From: JAFGDI01 sp963662515
Lineage (GTDB): Bacteria > Planctomycetota > Phycisphaerae > Sedimentisphaerales > SM23-30
Direction of reading: 5' to 3'
Length of the DNA: 64,000 nucleotides
NCBI GenBank assembly: GCA_963662515.1
Contig: OY759675.1
Span: forward strand, 2,542,001 to 2,606,000
The notes under the pieces were generated by a model. That model was not told the DNA's origin, made no database searches, and saw nothing but the letters and a program-made list of their open reading frames with translations. Shown here one piece after another: positions 17,342 to 25,839 of the stretch. A program made the position numbers and the translations under genes. Numbering within the stretch: the stretch's first letter is position 1; each line of letters begins with the position of its first letter.

Positions 17342-18406
17342 CTACCTGTTCTTTAATCTTGGGTCTATGGCATCGCGCAAAGCGTCGCCAACTAAGTTAT
17401 AACTGAATACTGATAAAAATATCGCCACACAAGGCGGATAGATCATATGAGGAGCGGTATTGATATTGGAGAAGGCAGCGCGGAGGATATTACCCCAGCT
17501 CGGGGCCGGCGGCTGCACACCAAAGCCCAGATAGCTCAGGCCCGCCTCAGTAAGAATAGCTCCGGCAATACCAAATGTTATACTGACCATAACCGGTGCG
17601 AGGGAGTTTGGCAGCATATGCCGGAACATTATCCGGCGATTGCCAAAGCCCAGCGAGCGGGCGGCCATAACATAATCGGCTGATTTTATGCGCATGAACT
17701 CGGCCCGGGTATAGCGGGCAATGCCCGTCCAGCCAGTCAGACCAATAACGATCATTACATTATTTATACTGGGCTCCAGCCAGACCATAATTATCAGGAT
17801 AAGGAAGAATAAGGGGAAGCAGATAACAATTTCGATCGCCCGGCTGATGAGCATATCGACCATTCCGCCGAAATAGCCAGCCAGCCCGCCCAGGAAAATA
17901 CCGATACAGGCAGCGATACCCATAGAGATAAAGCCTACCCGCACCGCCACACTGGTACCATGGATCATACGACTGGCCAGGTCACGCCCGATATTGTCAG
18001 TGCCGAGCCAATGCTCTTTAGAAGGAGGAGCGGGCCATTGTCCGCAATCGGTATCTATTTCAAATTCGCCATAGGGAATAAGAGGCCAGATAGCCCATGA
18101 ACCTTCATCGGCGGCGAGAGCTGCCTTGGTATCAAACCAGGGCTTATCAAAAGGAGCTGAGTTTTTAATGAAATGCCAGCTCGTGCCGCGTGACTGGAAC
18201 AGTTCAACAATGCCTGGTGCATATATCTTACCCTGATATTTGCAAATAATGGGCTTGTCATTAGCAATTAAGGGGCTGAAAATCATTATCAGCAGCATAA
18301 GGGCAACAAAGACCAGCCCGGCCATAGCACGGTGATTCTGGCGGAACCTCTGTATGATTATGCCGGTAAAACTTCTGGCCGGTCGGTTTATTATCATATC
18401 ACTCAT
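17342..18406 (-). CDS. oppC: Oligopeptide ABC transporter permease OppC-like
   Basis: A 354-residue inner-membrane permease with an N-terminal OppC_N-type helix and the BPD_transp_1 domain. The EAA-type loop reads VMAARSLGFGNRRIMFRHMLPN, and GLSYLGFGVQPPAPSWG is typical of OppC/DppC. A long soluble segment (about residues 50-125) between helix 1 and helix 2 contains HWLGTDNIGRD. Start placed at ATG 18406 (GAGGG upstream), overlapping the oppB stop by eight bases, consistent with translational coupling. Confidence 0.92.
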   Translation of the reverse strand: MSDMIINRPARSFTGIIIQRFRQNHRAMAGLVFVALMLLIMIFSPLIANDKPIICKYQGKIYAPGIVELFQSRGTSWHFIKNSAPFDKPWFDTKAALAADEGSWAIWPLIPYGEFEIDTDCGQWPAPPSKEHWLGTDNIGRDLASRMIHGTSVAVRVGFISMGIAACIGIFLGGLAGYFGGMVDMLISRAIEIVICFPLFFLILIIMVWLEPSINNVMIVIGLTGWTGIARYTRAEFMRIKSADYVMAARSLGFGNRRIMFRHMLPNSLAPVMVSITFGIAGAILTEAGLSYLGFGVQPPAPSWGNILRAAFSNINTAPHMIYPPCVAIFLSVFSYNLVGDALRDAIDPRLKNR

Positions 18407-19628
18407 ATTTGACCCTCGGATCAATTATACTATAGCTCAGGTCAGCCAGCAGCGTACCAAGCAATACCAGAAAAGCAGTAATGACCGTCAGGGCCATAAC
18501 CGTATTATAGTCACGAATTAAAATACTGTCATACATCAGCCGCCCCATGCCCGGCCAGGAGAATATTGTTTCAAGAATAACCGAACCGCCGACAATAGCC
18601 GGGAGTATCATTCCCATGAGAGTGGCCAGCGGAATGAGAGTGTTACGAAAGGCATGTTTGATAATTATCTTTCGTTCTGAAAGTCCCTTGGCTCTGGCGG
18701 TACGGATATAATCCTGTCGAAGGACTTCGAGCATATTCTGCCGGACAAAGCGGGAATAGTAGGCCCATGCTCCGTAACTGGAACAAAAGGCGATCAGGAT
18801 ATAATGCTTGAGCAGATCGAGAGCCTTTCCGGAAAACGACAGTTCAGCGAAATGTTCGGATTTCATACCTACAAATGGCAATCCACTAAAATGCAGACCC
18901 TTATAATCGTAAGCAAAACCCAGCCAATGCATAACAGCACCCACGCCGTCATTAATTTTCCCCAGAGAGATATTGATCCAGTCAAAGTGAATACTCAATA
19001 CTAATATCAGAGGCAGAGCCAGTACATAAGAAGGAACAGAGTACATAGCATAGAAGAAAGTACTAGTGCTCTTGTCAAACAGGCTATCTTGTTTAACGGC
19101 CTGCATAATACCGATAGGCACAGCCAGCAGCAGACTTGAGCCGATAGCCAGAACAGCCAGCGACATAGTGGCCCAGAAGCGTGAGGCGAGGAACTTATCC
19201 CAGAACAACTTCCACTTGCCCGCAAAGGAAGAGGGAGCATTTTCGTCATTAAACAGACCGGGTGGCAGATTGAAAATCTTTTCGGCAACCGGGCGGCGGT
19301 CATTGCCCAGGGAAATGCCGAAATCAAGCATTAAAATGCCTTTGGGTCGTGTGGGGTTAAGTTCGGTAACACCATCTTGAGCATAAGTTGCCGGGTGACC
19401 AGCCAGCCAATACCAATATCTCTGCATAACAGGCAAATCGAGGAGCATTTCTTTGCGCATGAGCTGATAGGTCTCACGAGACATGGAATTGCTTATCTTG
19501 CCATTAGCCTGAGCAGCGATCATTGCAGGATCGCCGGGCGACAATGCCATAGTGGAAAAGGTAATAAGCGTAATACCGATAAGAGTCGGTATGGCTATTA
19601 GTATTCGTTTAATTAAGTATTTCAGCAT
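18399..19628 (-). CDS. oppB: Oligopeptide ABC transporter permease OppB-like
   Basis: A 409-residue permease beginning with the typical MLKYLIKRILIAIPTLIGIT helix. The EAA loop is YIRTARAKGLSERKIIIKHAFRN, and ETIFSWPGMGRLMYD matches OppB/DppB C-termini. It is longer than usual (about 310) because of extra sequence in the first periplasmic loop (about residues 60-150) and before the last helices. Lies between oppA and oppC on the minus strand. Confidence 0.92.
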   Translation of the reverse strand: MLKYLIKRILIAIPTLIGITLITFSTMALSPGDPAMIAAQANGKISNSMSRETYQLMRKEMLLDLPVMQRYWYWLAGHPATYAQDGVTELNPTRPKGILMLDFGISLGNDRRPVAEKIFNLPPGLFNDENAPSSFAGKWKLFWDKFLASRFWATMSLAVLAIGSSLLLAVPIGIMQAVKQDSLFDKSTSTFFYAMYSVPSYVLALPLILVLSIHFDWINISLGKINDGVGAVMHWLGFAYDYKGLHFSGLPFVGMKSEHFAELSFSGKALDLLKHYILIAFCSSYGAWAYYSRFVRQNMLEVLRQDYIRTARAKGLSERKIIIKHAFRNTLIPLATLMGMILPAIVGGSVILETIFSWPGMGRLMYDSILIRDYNTVMALTVITAFLVLLGTLLADLSYSIIDPRVKYE

Positions 19629-19764
19629 AATTTTTGTTGTGACGCATGGTGGAGCGTCTCATTTCCGCATTTGATGTTCGATTAACGATATTTCTATTTT
19701 GCTTTATTTACGCCATTAAATAATTAGTTATTCTGTAAGCATTTCAGGGACACAATATGGACCT

Positions 19765-21636
19765 CTACTTTACTGGCCTTAATTCCTCGCCCTTTGGCAC
19801 CCAGAGATTCAGGAGTCCCGGGTAGGAATAGCAAAAGCCAAGAGAACCTTTTTCCATACCTTTAATGCGTTTATGCAGAACGCTGATCGAGACCCGATTA
19901 TCGTGGAACAGATATGGCTGCTCCTGGTAAATAATGGCCTGAATGCGTCGATAAAGATCAGCTCTTTTTTCGCGGTCGAATTCGACCATAGCATCAGCAA
20001 AAAGCTGGTCAACTTCGGCATTAGCATACCCGCCATAATTACGGCCATTGTCATAATCATCAGTACGGAAACAGCCCTTACTGCCATCGGGGTCGGTGCC
20101 AGAACCCCAGGCAGCGCCCCAGGCTTCCATATCATGTTTGAGTACCCGGTTCATGAAGCTGGTCCATTCCATAAGACGAATTTTCATATCGATACCCAGC
20201 TTGAGCAGATCGGTCTGATAAATGGTAGTAGTAGGACGGGGCAGCCCATCAGTAGCAGTAGAAAGCAAGGTAAACTCAAACTTTCTTTTTTCAGAACCAG
20301 TTTCCTTAACAACTTCGCCCGGCTTGCAAACATATTCCTGCCCATCATTGAGAAAGACTTTCCTGAGTTCTATTCTCTTTTCATCGGTATTAACATCTAC
20401 TACCTCTTTTTCGATGAGAACGAAATTAACGGTCTTATATCTCCAGCCATCTCGTCCTAATGTCCAGCCTGCTTCGTCAAGCAATTGAGCCGCCCGGTCA
20501 AGATCGCGATCAAACCTGACCACATCTTTATTGAACATCCAGGAAGTCGGGTGGAATATGCCATAGCAAGGAGTAAGCATATTATAAGCGAGTTTATGGT
20601 TAATAAGGTCAAAGTTATCAACATGAGCCATAGCCTGCCGTACCCGCTTATCGATAAAGAAGGGATTGGAGCCGTCCATATTCCAGCCGGTGTAGTCATA
20701 GATCCATTCTGGCATAACATACTTACGACCAATATCAGTGAAATCAGGTCCATTGGTCTCGAGGGCACACTGCTTGCCGCTGACATATTCGAGGGCATCA
20801 GTCTGCCCTGCCTTGAATGAAAGCATAGCCATCTGCACATCAGTCTGGAATATGAAGATTATGCGTTTAAGATACGGCTTATTACCGGGATAATCATCCC
20901 AGCGTTCAAAGACCATTTTTTCATTTTCGACCCATTCGATGAGCTTGTAAGGGCCATTGCCGACGGGCTTTTGTGACTGTTGCTGATAATATGGTCCGCT
21001 TTTGAGGTCAGGGAATGCAACAATATCTTTCTCAAAGATATGACGGGGTAAAGGAGCATAAGGATAATTCACCAGATCAAGCCTGGTTGCCATAGGTTGT
21101 GCCATAGTATATCTGAGGGTATAGTCATCGAGAACCTCAATGCCAGCCAGGTTGGCCATTTCACTCTTATATGTATAGCAAGGCACTTTGTCATTTTTAA
21201 GCATTTCAACGGCAAAGGCAAAATCATGGGCGGTTATCTTTGTGCCATCCTGCCAGAGCAGATTTTCTTTGATCTTAATGGTAATGACCATGTGATCATC
21301 AGACTCAGTAAGATTTTCAACTACAGCAGGGTTAGGCCTGGTTACCATGTCAGTACCAGCAACAAACAAGCCTTCATAAACCAGACCAACAGCAATATTA
21401 TCATAATAACTGGAGGTGAAAAGCGGGTTCATGGTACTGGGTGAGCCGCGGAAGGTAATGATAATCGATTCATTCTCGGCGATAAGGCTGCGGTCAGCAG
21501 GCGGAGCCTCGAACATTGATGCCGGGTTCACTGTGGGATCTGTTGCCGGATCATATTCTGTGTCTTGATGTTCCGTACAACCAGACAAACAAGTCATACA
21601 GAATAACAAAAAAGACAAAACTGTCATTTTATACAC
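19765..21636 (-). CDS. oppA: Oligopeptide-binding lipoprotein OppA-like
   Basis: About 623 residues, an extracytoplasmic solute-binding protein of family 5. The signal peptide ends in lipobox LSGC, so it is a lipoprotein. The family-5 hallmark region is GLVYEGLF followed by ENLLWQDGTKITAHDFAFAVE, and further on NGPYKLIEW. Starts at TTG 21639 or GTG 21636 both sit after GAGGAA; GTG has the better spacing, and ATG 21627 is further away. First gene of the opp operon, divergent from aroC across a 426-base gap holding two palindromes. Ligand is probably peptides, though family members also bind other solutes. Confidence 0.92.
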   Translation of the reverse strand: MYKMTVLSFLLFCMTCLSGCTEHQDTEYDPATDPTVNPASMFEAPPADRSLIAENESIIITFRGSPSTMNPLFTSSYYDNIAVGLVYEGLFVAGTDMVTRPNPAVVENLTESDDHMVITIKIKENLLWQDGTKITAHDFAFAVEMLKNDKVPCYTYKSEMANLAGIEVLDDYTLRYTMAQPMATRLDLVNYPYAPLPRHIFEKDIVAFPDLKSGPYYQQQSQKPVGNGPYKLIEWVENEKMVFERWDDYPGNKPYLKRIIFIFQTDVQMAMLSFKAGQTDALEYVSGKQCALETNGPDFTDIGRKYVMPEWIYDYTGWNMDGSNPFFIDKRVRQAMAHVDNFDLINHKLAYNMLTPCYGIFHPTSWMFNKDVVRFDRDLDRAAQLLDEAGWTLGRDGWRYKTVNFVLIEKEVVDVNTDEKRIELRKVFLNDGQEYVCKPGEVVKETGSEKRKFEFTLLSTATDGLPRPTTTIYQTDLLKLGIDMKIRLMEWTSFMNRVLKHDMEAWGAAWGSGTDPDGSKGCFRTDDYDNGRNYGGYANAEVDQLFADAMVEFDREKRADLYRRIQAIIYQEQPYLFHDNRVSISVLHKRIKGMEKGSLGFCYSYPGLLNLWVPKGEELRPVK

Positions 21637-21749
21637 CAAAGATTCCTCATAAAATTTACTTATTGTGCTTACATATTACTATTAAACCTTACCAGCAAAG
21701 ATACCTCCTGCCGGCCGAATTTTTGTCTAATTATAAGGCGAAAAACAAG

Positions 21750-21775
21750 ATATGTAAACCGCAAACTTTACATAT
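21750..21775. promoter_or_regulatory. Inverted repeat, possible operator
   Basis: ATATGTAAA and TTTACATAT, nine bases each, separated by eight bases. Sits between the divergent oppA and aroC genes. Could be a repressor site or a weak hairpin; no regulator is known. Confidence 0.4.
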
Positions 21776-21785
21776 ACCCTGACTG

Positions 21786-21807
21786 ATGTTTCTATATTTA
21801 GAAACAT
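21786..21807. promoter_or_regulatory. Inverted repeat, possible operator
   Basis: ATGTTTCTA and TAGAAACAT separated by four bases, just upstream of the predicted -35 box of the aroC promoter. Spacing makes it a plausible binding site for a dimeric regulator. Confidence 0.4.
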
Positions 21808-21814
21808 ATTTTAC

Positions 21815-21842
21815 TTGAATACTGCTCCCTATCTGCTACAAT
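21815..21842 (+). promoter_or_regulatory. Sigma-70-type promoter toward aroC
   Basis: TTGAAT (21815-21820) and TACAAT (21837-21842) with a 16-base spacer. Transcription would start near 21850, leaving a leader of about 210 bases before aroC. Confidence 0.4.
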
Positions 21843-22062
21843 AAAAAATCTGTAGAATAATTTTGTAAATGAAGTTATAGACAACGCACAGCCCGACTCG
21901 GTCAGTCCGACTGCTTCGCGGCAAAATACCCAAAAAACAAGATACAAAAGGTCTGTTTAACGACGATCGCTTCGATCAACCAGCCATACTGCAACAGCTA
22001 TATGATACGGTGTGAAGAGAGGAATTTTGAAGCGGTAATATTAACCGGAAAGGAAAAACTAC

Positions 22063-23394
22063 ATGTTTGGATGCCATCTAGGAAAGTTATTTCAGTTAAC
22101 CGTTGCTGGTGGTTCGTACCAGGAAGGTTTAACAGCTGTTCTGCAGGGAGTTCCCGCCGGTCTGGAGATAAATGAGCAGGAGATCTATGGTGATCTACTG
22201 CTGAGAAAGCCCGGTGCCGATGAACTTAGCTCGCCGCGGAAAGAGCCAGACCTTCCGGTCATCTACACCGGCGTAAATGCCGCCGATACCATCGAGGGAG
22301 CAGGTAATGCCGGTCTGACCAATGGTTCGCCACTAACCCTGCTGATCCCGAATCTGGACAGGCATTTTATCCATATCAAGCAGTATCAGGACACTAACCG
22401 CACACCGCGGCCAGGCCATGCTTCTTATGCATCGTTTGTCAAATACGGTCCATGCGATGATTCCATCGGCGCCGGCATATTCAGCGGCCGCTATACCTCC
22501 ACTATCGTAGGCGGCGGCTATATCGCCAAGAAGATTTTGGAAAAATGCGGTATTCGTATATTTTCTTATATAAAAGAGGCTGCCGGGGTACGCTGCCCGG
22601 AAATGGATCTGGAAAAGATCAAGGCCTATACCGATAAGTACAAGCAGATGCGCTGCGATTATGATCCGTTCTATCAGGAACTCTATATTGGCGGCAGAAT
22701 AAAGCCGACCATGCGTTATCTGGAGAAAATGGCGGTTCTGGCCCAGGTAGAGAACGAGATCGACCCGATCCGCGAGAAACAGAAGCCTATGCTGGCCAAA
22801 GAAATAGCTGATAAATACGGCGTACACAATGTAATCAACTGCCCTGACATCAAAGTAGCCGAAGATATGCTTAACGCCTGTAATAAGATAACCGCAACCG
22901 GTGATTCTTCCGGCGGCGTGGTTGAGGTTGTGGTGCTGGGTGCCCCGGTTGGTCTGGGCGAACCGGTGTTCAATAAGCTCGATGCCGAACTGGGACGCAT
23001 GCTGGGTATTGGCGCGGTTAAGGGCGTCGAGATCGGTGCTGGCTTTGCAGTTAAGGATATGACCGGCATACAAAGCAACGACCAGATGCGCAGCAGAGAT
23101 GGCAAGGTAGAGTTTGATACGAATAATGCCGGCGGTATAACAGGCGGCCTCACCACCGGTCAGCCAATCATTGCACGCGTAGCGGTGAAACCAACTCCAA
23201 CTATCGATAAGCCGCAGCATACTATAGATAAGTACACTAATGAAAATACCAAGCTGGCCGCTATTACCAGACGCGACCCCACCATCGTGGGCCGTATCTG
23301 GCCGGTAGCCGAAAATTACACTGCACTGGTAATGCTCGATATGCTCATGCAGCATTATGGCTATCAGCAGGTAATGAAAGAGATACAGAGCTAA
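22063..23394 (+). CDS. aroC: Chorismate synthase-like protein, atypical
   Basis: A 443-residue member of the chorismate synthase family (EPSP to chorismate, FMN-dependent). Typical blocks: RPGHAS with His119, SGGVVEVVVLGAPVGLGEP, AVKGVEIGAGF, NNAGGITGGLTTGQPI and RRDPTIVGRIWPVAENYTALVMLD. Two oddities. The N-terminal GESHG motif, whose His is otherwise invariant, reads GGSYQ, putting Tyr19 at that place in an ungapped match. A stretch of about 60 extra residues (near 175-245) lengthens the protein beyond the usual 350-390. It could be the sole AroC with altered chemistry or a paralogue. Start ATG has a GGAAAGGA site; a terminator follows. Confidence 0.85.
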   Translation: MFGCHLGKLFQLTVAGGSYQEGLTAVLQGVPAGLEINEQEIYGDLLLRKPGADELSSPRKEPDLPVIYTGVNAADTIEGAGNAGLTNGSPLTLLIPNLDRHFIHIKQYQDTNRTPRPGHASYASFVKYGPCDDSIGAGIFSGRYTSTIVGGGYIAKKILEKCGIRIFSYIKEAAGVRCPEMDLEKIKAYTDKYKQMRCDYDPFYQELYIGGRIKPTMRYLEKMAVLAQVENEIDPIREKQKPMLAKEIADKYGVHNVINCPDIKVAEDMLNACNKITATGDSSGGVVEVVVLGAPVGLGEPVFNKLDAELGRMLGIGAVKGVEIGAGFAVKDMTGIQSNDQMRSRDGKVEFDTNNAGGITGGLTTGQPIIARVAVKPTPTIDKPQHTIDKYTNENTKLAAITRRDPTIVGRIWPVAENYTALVMLDMLMQHYGYQQVMKEIQS

Positions 23395-23431
23395 TCCCTG
23401 TAACCCCATATATAAAAAGAAGATAAGACAC

Positions 23432-23468
23432 AAGCAGGCGGCATTTCAATGCTGACCTGCTTTTTTTG
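23432..23468 (+). terminator. Rho-independent terminator after aroC
   Basis: AAGCAGG-CGGCAT pairs with ATGCTG-A-CCTGCTT around a four-base loop, followed by seven T. Very strong. Confidence 0.88.
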
Positions 23469-23512
23469 TTAATAACTTGTAATCCTATGCTAAAAAATGG
23501 TATTATACTACT

Positions 23513-25447
23513 ATGCATATAAAAATAACAATAGGTTTGACGCTACTGGCGGGATTATGGCTGGGTGGTCCGGCATATACAGAGCAGTCTATCAGTCAGG
23601 CTGAGATATTGGATAAAGCACAGGGTATGTGGCTGGGTCAGATAGTAGCCAATATGGCCGGGCGGGCAACTGAGGGGCTTTATAACGGCATAACCAGTAA
23701 CCCTGCTGAAAGTGTGCCATGGGTGCCCTGCGGCCCGGAGACATACTGGCCCGGCGATGATGATACCGATATGGAATATATCGCCCTGCATACTCTTACT
23801 ACTCACGGACTGAATGCTTCCCCGGAAAATATCGCCAGTCAATGGCAAGAGCATATTACCAGTTCGGGTATCTATATTTCCAATCGGCAGGCATGGTATC
23901 GTATGGGGGATGGCTGGCTGCCCCCTGCCACTGGCAGCAGATCATATAATGAACACTGGTATTCGATCGACAGCCAGATAACAACCGAGGTTCTGGGGAC
24001 TATTTCGCCGGGAATGACAGGTCCTGCGATAGAACTGGCAAGGCGATTTGCCCTGGCATCAAATGATGGTTTCGCCGTTCATGCAACAGAGTTTCAGACG
24101 GCATTATATAGCAAGTGCTGGTTCGAGTCTGACATAAAAGCACTGGTGGAAGAGAGCCTGGCCTGCATACCCCAATCAAGCAGAAGTTATCAGGTTGTAT
24201 CTGATATGCTTAGCTGGTATGAACAGGATATGCTTGATGGGATTGCTGATTGGCGGTCAACAAGGCGAAAACTATACGACTACTATGGCGCGGGTCAATA
24301 TGCCCATGGTCGATATTATAACTGGATAGAATCAACAGTAAATCTGGGAGCGACAGTAATGTGTCTGCTCTATGGTCAGGGCGATTATAAGCAGACGGTA
24401 CAGATAGGTATATTAGCCGGCTGGGACTGCGACTGTAACCCGGCAATAGCCGGCGGGATATTAGGGATAATCCACGGACGCAGCGGCCTGCCCCAAGACC
24501 TGTTTGGTTCGGAGGTATGCAGCAATGTTTACAGAAATATGTACCGGCCCGGCCTGCCGGATCATAATATTTTAACGCCACAGAATATCGCAATAACAGA
24601 AATAGCGGAAAATATCGCAGAACTTACCGAGCTGAATATTATAAACAATGGCGGACGATCAGAGCTGATCTATGGGCAAAAGCATTATTTTATTGGAGAG
24701 AATATCGCAGGAGCCGATATGACGGAAAATCCTGATGTAAATACCCCATCAGGGCTGGTCAGACAGGCCCTTGATGCCGGGGTCATGGTTGATGTTTTTG
24801 CTGAGGTTGAAACATTCTACAGTAATAACGATCTCAACAATCTCAACCAGATAATCGATGGCATAACAGATAATTCTTTTAATGGTGTCAGGCCTTACCG
24901 GAGCTATAGTTCAACAAAGATCGGGAGGCAATCAGATCATTATGGTATAAGTTTTTCGCAGCCCATGATATTTGATGGCGTTACCTTCTATGAAGGTGAC
25001 ATTGCCTGGGGTGGTATAAATAGTGATTACAGAACAGATATAAGAAAAGGTGGTTATTTCGAGAATATTTCTGTTGAGGTGTTGGTAAATGATATATTTA
25101 TTCCGGTAACGGATCTGACGCTGTCTGAACCACTTGAAAAAGAAAAGTACTATCAGGTAATAGACCTGAGTTTTAAGCCTATAAAGGGCAATGCCATTCG
25201 CATAATCGGTAAGCCAGGCGGCAGCCAGACCTTTACAACAATATTAGAATTAGAAGTCTGGGGTAACATATATAATACCGACCTTGACAATAGCGGTATA
25301 GTTGACCTGTCAGACTTCGCCAGACTGGCTAAAAACTATCTGTCAGTTACAGGATCTGTAAGTTACAATCCGGAACTTGACTTTGACAAATCGGGAAAAA
25401 TTGACATTAGAGACCTGGAAATACTTATTGGGCAATGGCTCAGGTAG
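23513..25447 (+). CDS. Secreted ADP-ribosylglycohydrolase-like protein with dockerin
   Basis: A 644-residue secreted protein. After a signal peptide (MHIKITIGLTLLAGLWLGG), residues about 30-350 match the ADP-ribosylglycohydrolase fold: QGMWLGQIVANMAG, the metal-site motif WPGDDDTDMEY near residue 80, and GWDCDCNPAIAGGILG. A discoidin-like beta domain follows (about 435-580). The C-terminus is a type I dockerin with two calcium-loop repeats, DLDNSGIVDLSDF and DFDKSGKIDIRDL. A classical macromolecular ADP-ribose hydrolase is cytoplasmic; a secreted, dockerin-tagged member implies a different substrate, perhaps a glycoside. No strong ribosome site at the ATG. Confidence 0.85.
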   Translation: MHIKITIGLTLLAGLWLGGPAYTEQSISQAEILDKAQGMWLGQIVANMAGRATEGLYNGITSNPAESVPWVPCGPETYWPGDDDTDMEYIALHTLTTHGLNASPENIASQWQEHITSSGIYISNRQAWYRMGDGWLPPATGSRSYNEHWYSIDSQITTEVLGTISPGMTGPAIELARRFALASNDGFAVHATEFQTALYSKCWFESDIKALVEESLACIPQSSRSYQVVSDMLSWYEQDMLDGIADWRSTRRKLYDYYGAGQYAHGRYYNWIESTVNLGATVMCLLYGQGDYKQTVQIGILAGWDCDCNPAIAGGILGIIHGRSGLPQDLFGSEVCSNVYRNMYRPGLPDHNILTPQNIAITEIAENIAELTELNIINNGGRSELIYGQKHYFIGENIAGADMTENPDVNTPSGLVRQALDAGVMVDVFAEVETFYSNNDLNNLNQIIDGITDNSFNGVRPYRSYSSTKIGRQSDHYGISFSQPMIFDGVTFYEGDIAWGGINSDYRTDIRKGGYFENISVEVLVNDIFIPVTDLTLSEPLEKEKYYQVIDLSFKPIKGNAIRIIGKPGGSQTFTTILELEVWGNIYNTDLDNSGIVDLSDFARLAKNYLSVTGSVSYNPELDFDKSGKIDIRDLEILIGQWLR

Positions 25448-25839
25448 TCCAATATTTTCTCAAAAAATAATGTAATTAGATATTGTAAGTCTCCTTATTT
25501 TTGGCTGTTTTTGTCGAAAACCAGCCCCCCCCCCCATAGACAACTCAAGTATTGAAGACTGAGTGTTGCTTTCCACTCTCTTAATAAAACCAGAAATAAG
25601 CATCCTGGTATTCGCCGCAAACTGCACACAACGATTCCACACACTCAATTCGCATACGCTAGTCCTATAAAATGATCGATATACCAAAAACACCGTTTAT
25701 ATCATGCAATAACTATAAATGCCTAAAGTTAAAGCACTACTCAACCGATTCGGAAAAATGATTGCGGAGAATGGCTTTAAAAGAAGGCCACTAAACATAA
25801 ACACTTATGAAACATATGGTTAGGCAAGGAATATAAAGA
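25448..25839. other. Intergenic region before chemoreceptor gene
   Basis: 392 bases. Contains an 11-base C run near 25525-25535, a likely slippage site. A 38-codon frame (25719-25835, starting MPKVKALLNRFGKMI) ends four bases before the chemoreceptor start but has no ribosome site. No RNA gene or clear promoter was seen. Confidence 0.4.

Larger units (their letters stand above)
21640..22062. other. Divergent intergenic region oppA/aroC
   Basis: 423 bases without a confident gene. Holds two palindromes (21750-21775 and 21786-21807), one sigma-70-like promoter reading toward aroC (21815-21842) and a leader of about 210 bases. An open frame of about 45 codons without a good start runs from about 21882 to 22017 in this leader. 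Confidence 0.5.

Noticed and set aside
21882..22017. 45-codon frame in the aroC leader (RGKIPKKQDTKGLF and onward).
   Set aside because: No ATG, GTG or TTG with a ribosome site, and no recognisable family.
22333..23433. 366-codon minus-strand frame opposite aroC.
   Set aside because: Shadow of the chorismate synthase gene, whose conserved blocks are clear on the plus strand.
25719..25835. 38-codon frame ending four bases before the chemoreceptor start.
   Set aside because: No ribosome site and no homology that I recognise; may be incidental.
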